From NCBI GenBank assembly GCA_965661345.1, contig CBFIDK010000021.1, positions 1 to 15,606 on the forward strand: a stretch of DNA of 15,606 nucleotides, given 5' to 3'. The notes below the pieces were generated by a model that saw only the letters and a list, made by a program, of their open reading frames with translations, was not told the origin of the DNA and did no database searches. Below are positions 14,458 to 15,606 of this stretch, piece after piece. The position numbers were made by a program, and so were the translations under genes. Origin of the DNA: GCA-2862585 sp965661345 (lineage in GTDB: Bacteria; Bacteroidota; Bacteroidia; Flavobacteriales; UBA7312). The first letter of the stretch is position 1. Each line of letters begins with the position of its first letter.

Positions 14458-15378
14458 ATGATTGATAGAAAACACATAGAGAAATTTGAAAATTTAGAGC
14501 TGCTTGCAAATCAGGTGGTTGAGGGATTCATTACGGGGCTTCACAAGAGCCCTTTTCATGGTTTTTCTGTCGAATTTGCCGAGCATAGACTGTATAATTC
14601 TGGAGAAAGTACGCGCCATATTGATTGGAAATTATATGCCAGAACAAATAAGTTTTTTGTCAAACGTTACGAAGAAGAAACTAATTTGAGGTGTAGAATA
14701 ATCCTTGACAAATCTTCTTCCATGTATTTCCCTAATACAGATTCTCCATCTATTGAAAACCCCAACAAAATATTTTTCTCTTCCGTTTGTTCAGCGGCGC
14801 TTATGAATTTGCTAAAAAGACAAAGAGATGCCATTGGCTTAAGTGTGTTTTCAGATAAAGTTCATCTTCATACTACTGAAAAGACCAGTACAAAACACCA
14901 TCAGTTTCTACTCCATCAGTTGGATGACATTATTAATGATACCTCTACACTAAAAACATCTAGAGTCACGGATGCGCTTCATCAAATTGCAGAGAATATA
15001 CATCAGCGTTCTTTAGTGATTTTATTCAGTGATATGATGGATAATTCTGAAAAAAACGAGGAATTATTTTCAGCACTTCAACATTTGAAATTTAATAAGC
15101 ATGAGGTTATTCTGTTTCATGTTATGGATAAGTCCAAAGAATTGGATTTTGATTATGAAAACAGACCCTACAAATTTGTAGATATGGAAACGGGAGAGGA
15201 GTTAAAGCTCTCGCCAAATGAGGTAAGGAAGAACTATAAGCAGCAATCGCTTTCCTTTCTAAAAGAATTAAAACTTAAATGTACGCAATACCGTATAGAT
15301 TTTATTGAAGCAGATATTAATGAGGGTTTTGATAATGTGCTATCATCATACCTCGTTAAACGTTCAAAATTATATTAA
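14458..15378 (+). CDS. DUF58 domain-containing protein
   Basis: A 306-residue protein of the DUF58 / von Willebrand factor A-like family, often found with MoxR AAA+ ATPases and Bat proteins in Bacteroidota; its molecular function is not firmly known. The family signature is GESTRHIDWKLYARTNKFFV (49-68) followed by KRYEEETNL. A metal-binding-like DxSxS motif, DKSSSM (84-89), opens the vWA fold, and a second acidic loop is at SDMMD (191-195). No membrane segment is seen, so it is probably cytoplasmic. The ATG at 14458 is chosen because the next upstream in-frame ATG (14440) lies inside the trxA terminator hairpin and would add only MPFFFE. No MoxR gene is adjacent within the window. Expression must come from read-through of the trxA terminator or from a promoter inside the trxA end. 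Confidence 0.88.
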   Translation: MIDRKHIEKFENLELLANQVVEGFITGLHKSPFHGFSVEFAEHRLYNSGESTRHIDWKLYARTNKFFVKRYEEETNLRCRIILDKSSSMYFPNTDSPSIENPNKIFFSSVCSAALMNLLKRQRDAIGLSVFSDKVHLHTTEKTSTKHHQFLLHQLDDIINDTSTLKTSRVTDALHQIAENIHQRSLVILFSDMMDNSEKNEELFSALQHLKFNKHEVILFHVMDKSKELDFDYENRPYKFVDMETGEELKLSPNEVRKNYKQQSLSFLKELKLKCTQYRIDFIEADINEGFDNVLSSYLVKRSKLY

Positions 15379-15395
15379 GTTTTTTTAAAATAATC

Positions 15396-15427
15396 TTGTA
15401 AGTAATTCAAAAAACAATTTATATTTG
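15396..15427 (+). promoter_or_regulatory. Promoter for tRNA-Asp
   Basis: A -33 TTG (15396-15398) and a full-match -7 TATATTTG (15420-15427) followed by C are separated by 21 nt. This is the best Bacteroidota-type promoter in the window. The predicted leader before the tRNA is about 30 nt. Confidence 0.75.
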
Positions 15428-15431
15428 CACC

Positions 15432-15447
15432 TCTTCATTTTTGAAGA
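15432..15447 (+). promoter_or_regulatory. Hairpin in the tRNA-Asp 5' leader
   Basis: TCTTCA and TGAAGA form a perfect 6-bp stem around a TTTT loop, placed at or just after the expected transcription start and 17 nt before the tRNA. It may aid processing of the 5' leader or be incidental. Confidence 0.4.
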
Positions 15448-15464
15448 TGTTCTTTTATAGAAAC

Positions 15465-15538
15465 GGTTTGGTAGTTCAGTTGGTTAGAATACATGCCTGT
15501 CACGCATGGGGTCGCGGGTTCGAGTCCCGTCCAGACCG
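15465..15538 (+). tRNA. tRNA-Asp (anticodon GTC)
   Basis: A 74-nt cloverleaf. The acceptor arms GGTTTGG (15465-15471) and CCAGACC (15531-15537) pair over 7 bp with one G-T, with discriminator G at 15538. The anticodon stem CATGC/GCATG encloses the loop CTGTCAC, giving anticodon GTC at 15499-15501, which reads Asp codons GAC and GAT. The T arm contains GGGTTCGAGTCCC. The 3' CCA is not encoded (the DNA continues CAACC), so it must be added by tRNA nucleotidyltransferase. Confidence 0.97.
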
Positions 15539-15541
15539 CAA

Positions 15542-15558
15542 CCTAAAACACATTTAGG
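15542..15558 (+). repeat. Small hairpin directly after tRNA-Asp
   Basis: CCTAAA pairs with TTTAGG (6 bp) around an ACACA loop, starting 4 nt after the discriminator base. No T-run follows, so it is not itself a terminator; it could affect 3' trailer processing. Confidence 0.4.
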
Positions 15559-15565
15559 AACATTT

Positions 15566-15598
15566 ACCCTGCAAACTTATTGTTTGTGGGGTTTTTTT
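15566..15598 (+). terminator. Intrinsic terminator after tRNA-Asp
   Basis: An 11-bp stem (ACCCTGCAAAC with GTTTGTGGGGT, including two G-T pairs) around a TTATT loop is followed by a T-run, ending the tRNA transcript. Confidence 0.85.
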
Positions 15599-15606
15599 AT
15601 GTTTTT

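Noticed and set aside
1..15606. Mobile element, defence island or biosynthetic cluster
   Set aside because: No transposase, integrase, nuclease-effector, toxin-antitoxin or secondary-metabolite gene is seen, and the genes are mostly conserved core functions. The tRNA at the right end has no integrase or repeated 3' end inside the window.

Overview
This AT-rich window looks like ordinary chromosomal core and housekeeping DNA from a member of the Bacteroidota, most likely class Flavobacteriia or order Flavobacteriales. Four things point there. Several intergenic regions carry the Bacteroidota -7 promoter motif TAnnTTTG. Most genes lack an obvious Shine-Dalgarno sequence. DnaE carries an N-terminal DnaQ-like exonuclease. 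A DUF4294 protein and an S16 with a long Ala/Glu/Pro tail are also typical of the group. I see no phage, insertion sequence, CRISPR array, toxin-antitoxin pair or obvious defence island.

Layout. Positions 1-1220 hold the 3' part of sucC (TCA cycle) and its terminator. Positions 1238-2716 hold a stand-alone biotin carboxylase (accC-like). Positions 2718-5973 form a minus-strand cluster: a Gfo/Idh/MocA sugar dehydrogenase, a lipoprotein of unknown function, and a polyprenyl-phosphate sugar-1-phosphate transferase whose start overlaps the lipoprotein stop by 11 nt. This looks like a fragment of an envelope or exopolysaccharide pathway. Positions 6044-7616 on the plus strand encode pcm (isoaspartyl repair) and a 3-hydroxybutyryl-CoA dehydrogenase. 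Positions 7617-9503 on the minus strand encode rpsP (S16), rimM (30S maturation) and the DUF4294 protein. Divergent from rpsP, positions 9673-15378 on the plus strand encode dnaE, trxA and a DUF58 protein. The window closes with tRNA-Asp(GTC), which has a good promoter and a terminator.

The most interesting points are these. (1) S16 has a tail of 12 hexapeptide repeats encoded by 18-bp units, with partial three-unit (54-bp) periodicity; five of six frames are open across it, and one of these is continuous with rimM. (2) DnaE has a complete DEDDh exonuclease set in its N-terminus while several metal ligands of its PHP domain are replaced, suggesting proofreading has passed to the fused domain. 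(3) The lipoprotein and sugar transferase genes appear translationally coupled. (4) Some -7 elements sit so close to start codons that leaderless or near-leaderless mRNAs are possible. (5) The DUF58 gene begins directly behind the trxA terminator.

I found no convincing new biological system. Several start codons were adjusted from the longest open frame: rimM, the Gfo/Idh/MocA gene, DUF58 and the 5'-truncated sucC.
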